NCBI GenBank assembly: GCA_902805915.1
Contig: CADCUO010000082.1
Location: forward strand, 1 to 45,239
From: an uncultured Propionibacteriaceae bacterium
Lineage (GTDB): Bacteria; Actinomycetota; Actinomycetes; Propionibacteriales; Propionibacteriaceae
Direction of reading: 5' to 3'
Length of the DNA stretch: 45,239 bases
Within the stretch, counting starts at the first letter, position 1; each line of letters opens with the position of its first letter. Shown in pieces: positions 8,366 through 17,594 of the stretch. The notes beneath the pieces were generated by a model that was given only the letters and a program-made list of their open reading frames with translations, searched no databases and was not told the DNA's origin. The position numbers were made by a program, and so were the translations under genes.

Positions 8366-9274
8366 GTGACCACAACACTGGGGGTCTCGGAAGCAGCGGT
8401 GCAGCGCCACGCCCGGCGGCGGCATTTCCTGATGTGCCCACCGCTGCACTTCGACGTCATCTACGCCATGAACCCGTGGATGAATGTCGGAGTCCCGGTC
8501 GACCGCGGCCGGGCCCTGGCACAGTGGACCACCCTGGTGGAGACGTACCGCCGCTACGGCCACCAGGTTGACCTGTTGGACCCAGTGCCCGGGCTGGTGG
8601 ACATGGTGTTTGCCGCCAATGGCGCGACGGTGGTCGATGGCAAGGTGCTGGGAGCGAGGTTCGCCTCCCCGTACCGGCAGGGGGAAGCGGAGTTCCACAA
8701 CGCCTGGCACCGGGCCCACCACAGTGCCTACGCATTGCCCGGCACATCCCTCACCACGGCGGTTGCCGAGCCGGGCGCAGTGAACGAAGGCGAGGGCGAC
8801 TTCGCGATCCTGGCCGACCGGATCCTGGCCGGGTACGGTTTCCGGACCAGCCGGGAGGCGCACCAGGAGCTGGCAACACTGGCCGGGAGCCAGGTGGTCA
8901 GCCTGCAGCTGGTCGATCCTCGCTTCTACCACCTCGACGTCGCTCTCGCTGTGCTGGACGATCTGGCCGAGCACATCGCCTACTACCCGCCGGCCTTCAG
9001 CCCCGCCAGCCAGCGCACCCTGCAGCGGCTCTACCCTGACGCCGTCATCGCCACTGAGCCCGACGCCGTGCTGCTCGGTCTGAACGGGGTCAGCGATGGT
9101 CTCCATGTCTTCGTGCCCGCGGGGGCAGGGCACCTGATCGAGGAGCTCGGCAGAGCCGGGTACGAGACCATCCCCATCGACCTGAGCGAGCTGGCCAAGT
9201 CCGGCGGCAGCATCAAGTGCTGCACTCAGGAGATCCGCCCCGCCCCGCGACGTGACCCCCAAAGGACATCATGA
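8366..9274 (+). CDS. ddaH: Dimethylargininase-like amidinotransferase-fold hydrolase
   Basis: A 302-residue cytosolic enzyme of the guanidino-group-modifying superfamily. It probably hydrolyses dimethylarginine or arginine to citrulline. The family N-terminus FLMCPPLHFDV (21-31) and NPWMN, the segment MVFAANGATVV (80-90), His189 in FYHLD and the C-terminal GGSIKCC (280-286), whose first Cys (285) aligns with the catalytic Cys, are all present. It starts at GTG 8366. Its stop overlaps the ATG of the ornithine aminotransferase by 4 bp, so the two are translationally coupled. The N-terminal 18 residues are basic and poorly conserved, leaving some doubt about the exact start. Confidence 0.85.
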   Translation: MTTTLGVSEAAVQRHARRRHFLMCPPLHFDVIYAMNPWMNVGVPVDRGRALAQWTTLVETYRRYGHQVDLLDPVPGLVDMVFAANGATVVDGKVLGARFASPYRQGEAEFHNAWHRAHHSAYALPGTSLTTAVAEPGAVNEGEGDFAILADRILAGYGFRTSREAHQELATLAGSQVVSLQLVDPRFYHLDVALAVLDDLAEHIAYYPPAFSPASQRTLQRLYPDAVIATEPDAVLLGLNGVSDGLHVFVPAGAGHLIEELGRAGYETIPIDLSELAKSGGSIKCCTQEIRPAPRRDPQRTS

Positions 9275-10557
9275 CCGCCGTTGAGACCGACCTGACCCGT
9301 ACCCAGGCTGCGACCCGGACCGAGACGCTGATCGCGCAGACCGAGCAGCACGTGGCGCACAACTACCATCCGCTCGAGGTGGTGGTGTCCGAGGCAACGG
9401 GCGCCACTGTGACCGACGTGGAGGGGCGTCGGTATCTCGACTTTCTGGCCGGCTACTCCGCCACCAACTTCGGGCACCGACATCCCGCCCTGGTGGCGGC
9501 CGCCCAGGAACAGCTCCGCCGCGTCACCTTGACCAGCCGCGCCTTTTACAACGACCAGCTGGGACCGTTCGCCACCGAGCTGGCGGCGCTGGTCGGGAAG
9601 GAGATGGTGCTACCGATGAACACCGGCGCCGAGGCGGTTGAGTCAGCGGTCAAGGTTGCCCGCAAGTGGGGCTACCAGGTCAAGGGCGTCCCCGACGGCT
9701 GCGCGCAGATCATCGTCGCCGCCGGCAACTTCCACGGTCGTACCACCACGATCATCAGCTTCTCCGGCGACGAGACAGCCCGGGCGGACTTCGGCCCGTA
9801 CGCGCCCGGGTTCGTCACCGTCCCGTACGGCGACCTGGCAGCGCTGGAGCAGGCGATCACCCCGCACACCGTCGCCGTCCTGCTCGAGCCGATCCAGGGC
9901 GAGGCCGGGGTGTTGATCCCGCCGGCCGGCTATCTGACGGGGGTACGCCAGTGCACCCGGCGCAATAACGTGTTGTTCATCGCCGACGAGATCCAGTCGG
10001 GTCTGGGCCGGACGGGCAGGACCCTGGCTTGTGAGCACGAGGGCGTCGTCGCCGACATGTACCTGCTCGGCAAGGCGCTGGGCGGCGGCATCGTGCCGGT
10101 GTCGGCGGTGGTGGCCGGTGAAGACGTGCTCGGCGTGCTGCACCCGGGCGAGCATGGCAGCACGTTCGGCGGGAACCCGCTGGCCTGCGCCGTCGGGCGT
10201 GCGGTGGTCAGCCTGCTGCGAACCGGGGAGTACCAGGAGCGAGCGGCGCTGCTGGGGGACCAGCTGCGGGCAGGACTGGACCGGCTGCTGGGCCACGGTG
10301 TGGTAGCCGTCCGCAGTCGGGGTCTGTGGGCTGGCATCGACATCGACCCCGACCTGGCCACCGGCCGCGAGGTCTGCGCCCGACTAGCCGGGTACGGTGT
10401 GCTGGCCAAGGACACCCACGGCTCCACGCTGCGGTTCGCCCCGGCGATCGTGATCCAGAAGGACCAGCTCCAGTACGGGGTCGACCAGCTCGCCCGGGTG
10501 CTCGGCGACCTCCGCAGCACACCTGTCAGGGCTGGGGGCGCAGCGCGTCGTAGTTGA
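9271..10557 (+). CDS. rocD: Ornithine--oxo-acid aminotransferase
   Basis: A 428-residue class-III PLP aminotransferase that moves the delta-amino group of ornithine to 2-oxoglutarate, yielding glutamate semialdehyde for proline and glutamate. PLP-site residues are visible: NTGAEAVE (117-124), FIADEIQSGLGRTG (236-249) with the Asp that contacts the pyridine nitrogen, and LGKALGGG (266-273) with the Schiff-base Lys268. It is translationally coupled to the upstream hydrolase and is probably controlled by the divergent Lrp-type regulator. It is one intact reading frame, unlike the split rocD1/rocD2 of M. tuberculosis. Its 3' end overlaps the convergent MFS gene by 32 bp. Confidence 0.93.
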   Translation: MTAVETDLTRTQAATRTETLIAQTEQHVAHNYHPLEVVVSEATGATVTDVEGRRYLDFLAGYSATNFGHRHPALVAAAQEQLRRVTLTSRAFYNDQLGPFATELAALVGKEMVLPMNTGAEAVESAVKVARKWGYQVKGVPDGCAQIIVAAGNFHGRTTTIISFSGDETARADFGPYAPGFVTVPYGDLAALEQAITPHTVAVLLEPIQGEAGVLIPPAGYLTGVRQCTRRNNVLFIADEIQSGLGRTGRTLACEHEGVVADMYLLGKALGGGIVPVSAVVAGEDVLGVLHPGEHGSTFGGNPLACAVGRAVVSLLRTGEYQERAALLGDQLRAGLDRLLGHGVVAVRSRGLWAGIDIDPDLATGREVCARLAGYGVLAKDTHGSTLRFAPAIVIQKDQLQYGVDQLARVLGDLRSTPVRAGGAARRS

Positions 10558-11815
10558 GGAACCGGCGCTGCAGCGCTATCACCGCAACGACCAGCACAGC
10601 ACAGCTCAGACCGCCGATGACCGCTGCCCCTCCTTCGCCGACCCAGGACGCCTCAGCACCCAGTACCAGGTCACCCAGCCGCGGGCCACCGGCCACCACC
10701 ACGATGAAGACGCCCTGTAGCCGGCCCCGCATGTTGTCGGGAGTGGCCGACTGCAGGATCGTCTGTCGGAACACCGAGCTGATCGCATCGGCGGCCCCGG
10801 CCAGCGCGAGGAACACCAGTGCGGCGACCAGCGCACCGACTAGGACCTGGTCGGGTGAGCCCTGCCCCACCCAGACCAGTACCAACCCGAATCCGGCGAC
10901 TGACAGCCCGTAGCAGAAGATCGAGACGCCGATGATGCGTCCCTGCCGTCGCTGCCGGACCAGCCCGCCGGAGAACAACCCGGCAAGCACCGCGCCGACC
11001 GCGAAGGCGGCACTCAGGATCCCGGTGGTCGCTGCGCCCCCGCCGAGGAACACCACCCCTACCGCGGGGAAGAGCACCCGCGGCATCGCCAACACCATGG
11101 CGATCAGGTCGACGACGAAGGTCATCCGCACGTTCGGCCGGGTCGCCAGGTACCGCAGCCCCTCCAGCACCGAGGCAAAGCCACGCTTGCCCTGGCTGGC
11201 GTCGGAGTCCCCGCTCAGCACCGGTGGCAGATCCGGCAGCCGCCACAGGGCCCACAGCGTCGCGGTGAACAGGACGACGTCGATGGTGTACGCCTCGGCG
11301 TAGCCCCACGTCGCCACCAGGAACGCTCCCAGCAGTGGCCCGACCGTGAGGGCGATGTTCCAGGCGATGGTCTGCAGCACGTTGGCCGCCGGCAGCAGCC
11401 GGGCATCGACCAGCCGTGGCACGATCGCTGACCGCGCCGGGTTGTTGATCGCGAACCCCGCTGACTGCAGCGCCACCAGCCCGTAGAGCAGCAGCACCGA
11501 GTCGACCTCCAGCCAGGCCTGCACCGCCAGCGCAAGGGCCACAACCCACAGGCCAGCCGAGGAGAACAGGGCGACCTTGCGCCGGTCGTACGCGTCGACC
11601 AGGGCTCCGCCGTACAGACCGAGCGCCACCAGCGGCACCAGGGCGCAGATGCCCAGCACCCCGACCGACAACGTCGAGGACGTGATCTCATAAACCTGGA
11701 GTCCGACCGCAACAACGGTCAGCTGGGTGCCGAGGTTGGAGATGCCGAGCCCCCACCAGAGGCGGCGGAACGCCGGGCTGGAACGCAGCGGGGTCAGGTC
11801 GAGCAGCAATGCCAT
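10526..11815 (-). CDS. MFS transporter, EntS-like exporter group
   Basis: A 429-residue integral membrane protein with about 12 hydrophobic segments. LRSSPAFRRLWWGLGISNLG at the start and the cytoplasmic loop VDAYDRRKVAL (A-like motif DxxxRR between segments 2 and 3) are typical of the MFS_3 group, which includes the enterobactin exporter EntS and macrolide exporters. The substrate cannot be read. It lies 41 bp downstream of the tagD-like gene on the same strand, so the two may be cotranscribed. Confidence 0.88.
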   Translation of the reverse strand: MALLLDLTPLRSSPAFRRLWWGLGISNLGTQLTVVAVGLQVYEITSSTLSVGVLGICALVPLVALGLYGGALVDAYDRRKVALFSSAGLWVVALALAVQAWLEVDSVLLLYGLVALQSAGFAINNPARSAIVPRLVDARLLPAANVLQTIAWNIALTVGPLLGAFLVATWGYAEAYTIDVVLFTATLWALWRLPDLPPVLSGDSDASQGKRGFASVLEGLRYLATRPNVRMTFVVDLIAMVLAMPRVLFPAVGVVFLGGGAATTGILSAAFAVGAVLAGLFSGGLVRQRRQGRIIGVSIFCYGLSVAGFGLVLVWVGQGSPDQVLVGALVAALVFLALAGAADAISSVFRQTILQSATPDNMRGRLQGVFIVVVAGGPRLGDLVLGAEASWVGEGGAAVIGGLSCAVLVVAVIALQRRFLNYDALRPQP

Positions 11816-11856
11816 CAGCGAGACGCCGACCTGTCAGTCAGGGTGTGGGCGCGACG

Positions 11857-12261
11857 TCAGCTGGCTGAGGTGGAGATGTGCTCGATGATGCCGGTGGTGG
11901 AGATGGACGGCGTACGGGGCAGGTACACCACCTTGCAGATGTCGTTGAGAAAGTCGAACTTGCCTTCCCAGTCGTCCCCCATCACCAAGACGTCGGCGCG
12001 GTGCTCCAGCACGTACTCCCGTTTCAGCTCGAGGCTCTCCTCAACGAAGACGGCGTCCACCACCTTCAGGTTGGCGACGATCTCCAGCCGCTCGTCCTGG
12101 TCGAAGATGGGCTTTCGCCCCTTCTTGGAAAAGTTCAGCGCGTCAGAGGAGACGCCGACGACCAGCCGGTCCCCGAACTCGGCGGCCCGGTTCAGCACGC
12201 GCACGTGCCCGACGTGCAGTACGTCGAATGTCCCGAATGTGATCACCGTGGTCTCGGCCAT
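11857..12261 (-). CDS. tagD: Glycerol-3-phosphate cytidylyltransferase-like protein
   Basis: A 134-residue nucleotidyltransferase of the TagD family, which makes CDP-glycerol from CTP and glycerol-3-phosphate. Motifs are TFGTFDVLHVGHVRVL (8-23) with the HxGH signature, DERLEIV in the middle and SISTTGII near the end, corresponding to the family's ISTT motif. The length matches TagD (about 130). In actinobacteria close relatives may transfer AMP or CMP to other phospho-sugars, so the substrate is less certain than the family. It precedes an MFS gene; no other teichoic acid genes are visible. Confidence 0.88.
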   Translation of the reverse strand: MAETTVITFGTFDVLHVGHVRVLNRAAEFGDRLVVGVSSDALNFSKKGRKPIFDQDERLEIVANLKVVDAVFVEESLELKREYVLEHRADVLVMGDDWEGKFDFLNDICKVVYLPRTPSISTTGIIEHISTSAS

Positions 12262-12344
12262 GAATGTGCGTCCCTCAGTCGTCGTGATGTCGGTTCACCC
12301 TAATGCCTGTTCCGACACTTCGCGGGCCTAAGCCGACCGGTGCG

Positions 12345-12360
12345 CCTGCAGCTGTGCAGG
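12345..12360. other. Short perfect hairpin in the tagD-tetR divergent region
   Basis: CCTGCA-GCTG-TGCAGG is a 6-bp stem with a 4-base loop in the 231-bp region between the divergent tagD-like and TetR genes. A TATGAT hexamer at 12369-12374 could be a -10 element for the plus strand, but no matching -35 is evident. Nothing else stands out in this gap. Confidence 0.25.
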
Positions 12361-12492
12361 GGCTGAACTATGATCAAGACACAGTCGTCATCGCCGTGAT
12401 GGTTCTCGACGCTCGACGACTGCGTAACTGTTGCAGCACCCAACATTCCATGAGTTCGGCTGGCACCTGAACAGATGGATTGGACGTGAGAC

Positions 12493-13221
12493 ATGAACCG
12501 CGATGGCGTCGGAGGGGCGGCCCCCGACCTGCGCGCCCGCCCGACCGACGAGCAACCGACTGCCCGTGGGTCGCTGGACCGAGGACTGATCCTTGCCGAG
12601 GCGGTCAAGTTCATCGACGAGCGGGGGTTGACCGAACTCACCATGCGCCGCCTGGGCAAGGAGCTCGGGGTCGAGGCGATGGCGTTGTACCGGTACGTAC
12701 CCAGCCGGCAGGATCTGCTGGACGGGGTGGTCGACTGCATCCTCGAGGACTACGTCGATCCCGACGACCTGCCGGCACCCTCGTGGCAGCACTACCTGCA
12801 GCGGGTGGCGCACGGCGTCCGTACGGTGGCTGTTGCTCATCCGAACATCTTCCCGCTGGTGGCATCCAGGCCACCCGAGGCGCCCTGGCTCCGCCCCCCA
12901 CTGCGGAGCCTCGCGTGGGTGGAGTCATTCTTGAGCCGCCTCAACTCCTACGGCTTCGATGACGTGGGCACGGTGGCCGTCTACCGGGGGTTCTCCAGCT
13001 TCCTGCTCGGTCACCTGCTGCTCGAGGTGTCCATCGGCGGCGGCGACCTGGGTTCCGCTATGGACGAAGCACCCGAGTCCAAGGAGGTTCCGCTGAGCCG
13101 CTACCCGGTGTTGGAACGGCTGTCCCCGCAGCTGGCGGAGAACGCCTTCGGAGAGGAGTTCGAGGACTCCCTGGAGAACCTGCTGGAGCGTTTGGGACGC
13201 CTCCTTCCCACGGAGAGCTGA
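12493..13221 (+). CDS. TetR-family transcriptional regulator
   Basis: A 242-residue regulator. Residues about 27-75 form the TetR DNA-binding domain (LILAEAVKFIDERGL, then LTMRRLGKELGVEAMALYRY). The ligand-binding part, with VAHPNIFPLVASRP and FLLGHLLLEV, resembles the TetR_C class found in tetracycline-repressor-like proteins. The first 26 residues are a disordered Pro/Arg/Ala-rich leader, so a later start is possible. It is divergent from the tagD-like/MFS pair, which makes that exporter a plausible target. Its stop lies 10 bp from the end of the convergent secreted protein gene. Confidence 0.9.
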   Translation: MNRDGVGGAAPDLRARPTDEQPTARGSLDRGLILAEAVKFIDERGLTELTMRRLGKELGVEAMALYRYVPSRQDLLDGVVDCILEDYVDPDDLPAPSWQHYLQRVAHGVRTVAVAHPNIFPLVASRPPEAPWLRPPLRSLAWVESFLSRLNSYGFDDVGTVAVYRGFSSFLLGHLLLEVSIGGGDLGSAMDEAPESKEVPLSRYPVLERLSPQLAENAFGEEFEDSLENLLERLGRLLPTES

Positions 13222-13231
13222 GCGCCTTGGC

Positions 13232-14254
13232 TCAGCTGCGCCGCAACGGCAGCCGCGTGATCCAGTAGTCGGCGGTGTCCGGCGACGACACCCCGAAGCG
13301 GGCATTGACCGCCCAGAGCGCGCCGGCTGCCACGGTGGCCGTGCTGGGCACGTCCAGCGTCTCGTCGGTGAGGGCGCCGAGCCAGCGCGCCGTCCACGAC
13401 CGCTGGCATCCTGAGCGCTGTCCGTGGTCCTGGCGTCGAGGTCTGAGCCGAAGGACCGCTATCTGGTCCGGCCCGCTGCCGCGGACGTTGAAGAGCAGGT
13501 TGCCGGCGATCTCCAGACCGTCGCCGCCGATGAGGCCGGGCCCACCGACGACGCGGATCCTGGTGGTGTCGCCGGTGTCGGTCGCAACCTGCCACAGCCC
13601 GCCCACTCTGCTGTTGTTGAGTACCAGACTGCCGTCGGGTAGGAAACGAATGCCGTTCGCGTTGATCGCGGGGGTGATGTCGGTGGGCCAGTCGCCGGTA
13701 AGGGCGAGGAAGGTGGGCGCAGCCCCGGACGGTTGGCCGCAACGGGTCAGCCGGATCCTGGTCAGCCGATCCACTTGGGAGTCGGTCACCCAGACCGACC
13801 TCCGGGTCACGACCAGGTCGTTGAGGAACACCCCGCCCGGCACCACCACGTCAGCCACGATCGCCCCGCTGCGGGCGTGGACAGCCCAGACATGGGCTAC
13901 GGCGCCGACATTTCCGGCAGCCCAAACGAGCCGCGTCCGACAGTCGTAGTAGAGACCCCGGATCTGACGGCCCGCCGCGCCGGGCAGCAGGACCCGGGGC
14001 GCACCTCCGTAGAGGTCGCCGGTGACGATCCGGCCGTCGGCCAGCGAGCCGACGTAGTAGGTGGTGCCCCGGCCGGAGGTGATGCCTTCGGGACGCAGTC
14101 CGTCGGGCAACGGGACCGTGTCGGGGGCGGGGCGAGGGTCGGTGCGATGCGATGCCGCGGCGGGCTCAGCGGTGAGCGGGACGGTTGCCATCGCGGTGGT
14201 CGCCGCAGCCGCCGCGAGCATGGTCCGGCGAGAAAAAGCTTGTGTGGTGTCCAT
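13232..14254 (-). CDS. Tat-exported SMP-30/NHL-like beta-propeller protein
   Basis: A 340-residue predicted exported protein. The N-terminus has a twin-arginine signal (FSRRTMLAAAAATTAMA) with a likely cleavage near EPAAASH. The mature part shows repeated beta-strand units such as PEGITSGRGTTYYVGSLADG, GLYYDCRTRLVWAAGNVG and NGIRFLPDGSLVLNNS, as in the SMP-30/gluconolactonase/NHL propeller families. No catalytic metal site can be assigned with confidence. It lies 69 bp downstream of the P450 gene on the same strand; shared transcription is possible but unproven. Confidence 0.8.
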   Translation of the reverse strand: MDTTQAFSRRTMLAAAAATTAMATVPLTAEPAAASHRTDPRPAPDTVPLPDGLRPEGITSGRGTTYYVGSLADGRIVTGDLYGGAPRVLLPGAAGRQIRGLYYDCRTRLVWAAGNVGAVAHVWAVHARSGAIVADVVVPGGVFLNDLVVTRRSVWVTDSQVDRLTRIRLTRCGQPSGAAPTFLALTGDWPTDITPAINANGIRFLPDGSLVLNNSRVGGLWQVATDTGDTTRIRVVGGPGLIGGDGLEIAGNLLFNVRGSGPDQIAVLRLRPRRQDHGQRSGCQRSWTARWLGALTDETLDVPSTATVAAGALWAVNARFGVSSPDTADYWITRLPLRRS

Positions 14255-14323
14255 GCGTCATTGTGAACGGATGCCAGCGGCGTTGACCAGCCTTCAGTCG
14301 AGGCCGCGTTCGGCCGGCACTTC

Positions 14324-15553
14324 TCAGCTGCGGCGTCTGATCCGGAACCGGTCAAGGTTGTATCCCTGGGTGACCTCGTTCCACTGCACCCGGGGTGGAC
14401 CGTCGGACACCACGTCGTACCGCAGCAACGTGGTGACGAAGATCTCGGTCTCCATGATCGCGAGTGGTCCACCCGGGCAGCGGTGGTGGCCATCACCGAA
14501 GCTCATCAACGTCGCTGGTACCGACGCGGGCAGCTGCCGGTCGGCGCGAAGTCCCGTCGGGGCGGCGCCCACGGTCGCCTCGTCGGCGTTGACCGCGCGG
14601 ATGTCGATGTTGATCAGCGAACCGGCCGGCAGCTGGACAGCACTGTCGCCGGCACCGAGAGTGACCGGAGCAGTCGTCCTGCGGAAGAGGTGTCCGATGA
14701 CCGGCTCCAGCCGCAGGATCTCGTGCAGGATCTGAAGCCGCTGGTCCATATCGCCACGTCGGTAGCGGTCCAGCAGGTCCGGGTCGTCCAGCAGGTGCCA
14801 GACAGCGACCGTGATGAACTCCCGGGTCGTGACCATTCCCGCCGCACCGTAGGTGACGCACTCGGTCAGGATGTCGGTGTCGCTGAAGTCTGCGTCCAGC
14901 AGCAGGCTGATCACGTCGTCACCTCGCCGCCGGCGCCGCGCCCGAATGGCGGGCTTCACGTCGAGGTAGTAGAAGCGCAGCAACGCGGTGTTACGCCGTA
15001 CGGATCGCAGGACCGAGATCGGGTCGCGCCCGATCTCGGTGATATCGCCTTCGAAGAACGTGTCCAACCGCCGAGTCATGCCGGAGATGGATGAGTTGGT
15101 GAGACCGACCACCTGGGCGGCAACCTGGACGGCCATGCGGAGCGACAGCTGGCTCAGGTCACTCGACCGGTTCGTACCCACGGTGGCGACGAGCTTGTCG
15201 CTCAGCTGCTGCATCATGCCGCGGTAGTCCTCGGTCACCTTGGGGGCGAACAGCCGGGCCGCGGCCTTGCGCTGGGTACGGTGCGGCTGGCCCTCCAGGT
15301 AGATGACCGGGGGGCGCATGCCCGACCCCGCGCCGTTGACGATGTCGGCGCCGAAGCCGGCCTGCCGGACGGCCTCAGAGCGCAACACCTGGCGAGCGGC
15401 CTCGAAGGAACGCACCACCCAACGCTGCTCCTTGCCGTCATGGCGGTGTTCCACCGGCGGGAAGAGGGCGTCTTCTGGTCGGGTCAGCTTTCGCATCGGG
15501 CAGCCACCGGCTGCTGCTGCCCGGACAGATTCGGCTGGGCCTTGGGCGCTCAC
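14324..15553 (-). CDS. Cytochrome P450
   Basis: A 409-residue soluble bacterial P450. The I-helix oxygen-activation motif AAGMVTT is at 237-243, the ExxR pair is EILR at 278-281, and the haem loop FGDGHHRCPG is at 352-361 with the axial Cys359. All three are needed for a working haem monooxygenase. No ferredoxin or ferredoxin reductase gene is adjacent, so electrons must come from partners elsewhere. The substrate is unknown. A second possible start is Met20. The broken MarR gene lies 40 bp upstream on the same strand. Confidence 0.92.
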   Translation of the reverse strand: MSAQGPAESVRAAAAGGCPMRKLTRPEDALFPPVEHRHDGKEQRWVVRSFEAARQVLRSEAVRQAGFGADIVNGAGSGMRPPVIYLEGQPHRTQRKAAARLFAPKVTEDYRGMMQQLSDKLVATVGTNRSSDLSQLSLRMAVQVAAQVVGLTNSSISGMTRRLDTFFEGDITEIGRDPISVLRSVRRNTALLRFYYLDVKPAIRARRRRRGDDVISLLLDADFSDTDILTECVTYGAAGMVTTREFITVAVWHLLDDPDLLDRYRRGDMDQRLQILHEILRLEPVIGHLFRRTTAPVTLGAGDSAVQLPAGSLINIDIRAVNADEATVGAAPTGLRADRQLPASVPATLMSFGDGHHRCPGGPLAIMETEIFVTTLLRYDVVSDGPPRVQWNEVTQGYNLDRFRIRRRS

Positions 15554-15592
15554 CCGGCCAGCGTAGTGCGCGTTCCGGCGAGATGGCGGCCC

Positions 15593-16047
15593 TCAGCCGA
15601 GCGGTTCGGTGCCGGCGGTGATAGCGGAGGACACGGCTCTCAGGTCCTCCGCGATCATGACCAGCACATCGGCGATCTGTGGCACGTCGCCGGCCGGGAT
15701 CCGCTGGAAGGCCCCCGCCAGCCAGATGTGGCTCTGGTCGACGCTGCCGTGGCCCTTGCTGGTCAGCCGCACCAAGGTGCGACGACGATCAGATGGGTGC
15801 GGATAGCGGCTGGCGATCTCAGTTGCCTCCAGCCGGTCGACCGAAGCCGTTGCGGCGCTGGTGGTGATCCCGAGGTCCCCGGCAAGGTCGCTCTGGCCGG
15901 TCACCGTTGACGGCCAGATAGCTGATGGCCTGGGTTCTCGGTGATGCCGAGTCCGTACTGGTCGGCCAGCGCCTGCCGATAGCGCTCACCAGCCAAGATC
16001 ATCGCGCGCAGAGCACGCACAGCTTCGCTTCCCGGGGTTTCACTCAC
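15593..16047 (-). pseudogene. MarR-family regulator interrupted by two frameshifts
   Basis: The intact C-terminal part (103 residues from 15904) carries the MarR winged helix: DLGITTSAATASVDRLEA, then HPSDRRRTLVRLT. Its N-terminal helices are found in other frames. From GTG 16047 the frame encodes SETPGSEAVRALRAMILAGE and then RYRQALADQYGLGITE. The matching TQAISYLAVNG is in the next frame (junction near 15936), and VTGQSDLAGD is in a third (junction near 15904). Each junction is explained by one extra base. Either the gene is decayed or the sequence has two single-base errors. The GTG overlaps the stop of the preceding 88-residue gene by 8 bases, so the original pair was coupled. Confidence 0.75.
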
Positions 16048-16306
16048 CGCTGCTCTCCTCCGGTTTCCGGTAGGGCGCCCGGGGTGGCGGCGGCAGCTCC
16101 GAGAGTCGTTCGTTGACTGCCTGGGCCAAGACGTTGTGCTGGTGTGGGCTGAGCGGCATCAAGCCGTTCAGATAGGCCTCGACCTCGTACCTGCCGGCAG
16201 CCCCGCCGAGGGCGAAGTACCGCAGCCACAACTCACCCACATCGATCTGGGCGGCGCGGTACGCCTTGACCAAGCGGTCGCGGTCCTCCTCCGGGGAGTG
16301 CTGCAT
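16040..16306 (-). CDS. Small conserved actinobacterial protein of unknown function
   Basis: An 88-residue soluble protein. The start at ATG 16306 was chosen because AGGAG lies 6 bases before it; the ATG at 16312 touches the AGGAG. The core DVGELWLRYFALGG and YEVEAYLNGLMPLSPHQHNVLAQAVNERL is helical and resembles a short protein family I have seen only in actinobacteria. No enzyme motif is visible. Its stop overlaps the start of the MarR-like gene, which suggests a shared regulatory function. Confidence 0.7.
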   Translation of the reverse strand: MQHSPEEDRDRLVKAYRAAQIDVGELWLRYFALGGAAGRYEVEAYLNGLMPLSPHQHNVLAQAVNERLSELPPPPRAPYRKPEESSGE

Positions 16307-16434
16307 GCTCATCTCCTGTTGCCGGGAGGGGATCTGGGGAAGCCGGCTCAGGGACAACCGTACGTCCGTTCCAGCAACAACCGTACGACCGATGTGGCGA
16401 GCCCGGCTAGTCGCCAGCCTCTAGGCTGACCTGT

Positions 16435-17574
16435 ATGGCTGATACCACCCCACGACGAGTAGCGATTCTTGGCGCCGGCATGATCGGCGACGTCCATCGA
16501 CGAGCGGCCCAGCTGGCCGGAGCTGACGTGGTGGGAGTGATGGCATCCACCCCGGAGCGGTCCCGTGAGGTGGCCGCGGCTTGGCGGGTGGAACAGGCAT
16601 TCGGAAGCATTGCAGAGGTCGCCGCCTCCGATGTCGACGTCGTGCACATCTGCACCCCCAACGCCTCGCACGTGCCGTACGCGATCGAGCTGATGGAGGC
16701 AGGCAAGCACGTCATCTGCGAGAAGCCCTTGGGCGTGAACCTGGCTGACGCGCAGCAGGCCGCCGCTGTCGCGGAGCGGACGGGCGTGGTCAACACGATG
16801 CCGTTCGCCTACCGGTTCCACCCGATGGCCCGGGAGATGCGGGCGCGGGTGCGCAGCGGGGAGTTCGGTGAGGTCAACCTGATTCACGGCAGCTACCTGC
16901 AGGACTGGCTGCTCAACCCGCTGGCCACCAGCTGGCGGGTGGACCCGGCGGCTGGTGGACCGTCCCGGGCATTCGGCGATATCGGGTCGCACTGGTGCGA
17001 CCTGGCCGAATGGGTGACCGGTCAACGGATCACCGACCTGGTCTCCACCATCTCCATCACGATTCCGCAGCGCCCGGCCGCAACCGCCGCGAGCTTCAGC
17101 GCCGTCAGAAGCGACGCACCGCTGGTCGACGTGACCACCGAGGACAGCGCCTTGATCCTGTTCCGCACCGATGCTGACGTGGCTGGGTCCGCTGTCATCT
17201 CCCAGCTCAGCGCCGGCCGCAAGAACCGGCTCTGGGTCGAGGTCGACGGTGGCAGCCAGAGCGCCGTCTTCGACCAGGAGCTGCCAGAGCAGCTGTGGAT
17301 CGGGTCCGAGGCGGGAGCGACCATCCTCGTCCGCGACCCGAACCACGGCTCGACGGAGCAGCGCCGCCTGGCCACCCTTCCGGCTGGACACGCGCAGGGA
17401 TACGCGCAGTGCTTCGAGGCGTTCGTGGCCGACTCGTACGCGGCAGTGGATGCCCACGGCGGCCAGGGCGAGGTGCCAGACGGTCTGCCGACGTTCCCCG
17501 ATGGTGCCCGGGCCGCCGCCATCTGCGACGCGATGCTGCGTTCGGCCAGCGAGAAGCAGTGGGTCACCGTCTGA
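16435..17574 (+). CDS. Gfo/Idh/MocA-family oxidoreductase
   Basis: A 379-residue NAD(P)-dependent sugar or inositol dehydrogenase-like enzyme. The N-terminal Rossmann fold shows GAGMIGD (13-19) and the family motif CEKPLG (95-100) with the active-site Lys97. The C-terminal domain has GDIGSHWCDLAEW, which supplies the catalytic His of the family. Several members act on glucose, inositol or derivatives; the substrate here is not determinable. It starts 129 bp upstream-to-upstream from the small minus-strand gene and is followed 20 bp later by the glycosylase gene on the same strand. Confidence 0.9.
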   Translation: MADTTPRRVAILGAGMIGDVHRRAAQLAGADVVGVMASTPERSREVAAAWRVEQAFGSIAEVAASDVDVVHICTPNASHVPYAIELMEAGKHVICEKPLGVNLADAQQAAAVAERTGVVNTMPFAYRFHPMAREMRARVRSGEFGEVNLIHGSYLQDWLLNPLATSWRVDPAAGGPSRAFGDIGSHWCDLAEWVTGQRITDLVSTISITIPQRPAATAASFSAVRSDAPLVDVTTEDSALILFRTDADVAGSAVISQLSAGRKNRLWVEVDGGSQSAVFDQELPEQLWIGSEAGATILVRDPNHGSTEQRRLATLPAGHAQGYAQCFEAFVADSYAAVDAHGGQGEVPDGLPTFPDGARAAAICDAMLRSASEKQWVTV

Positions 17575-17594
17575 GCGCGGCCGGCGGCATCTGC

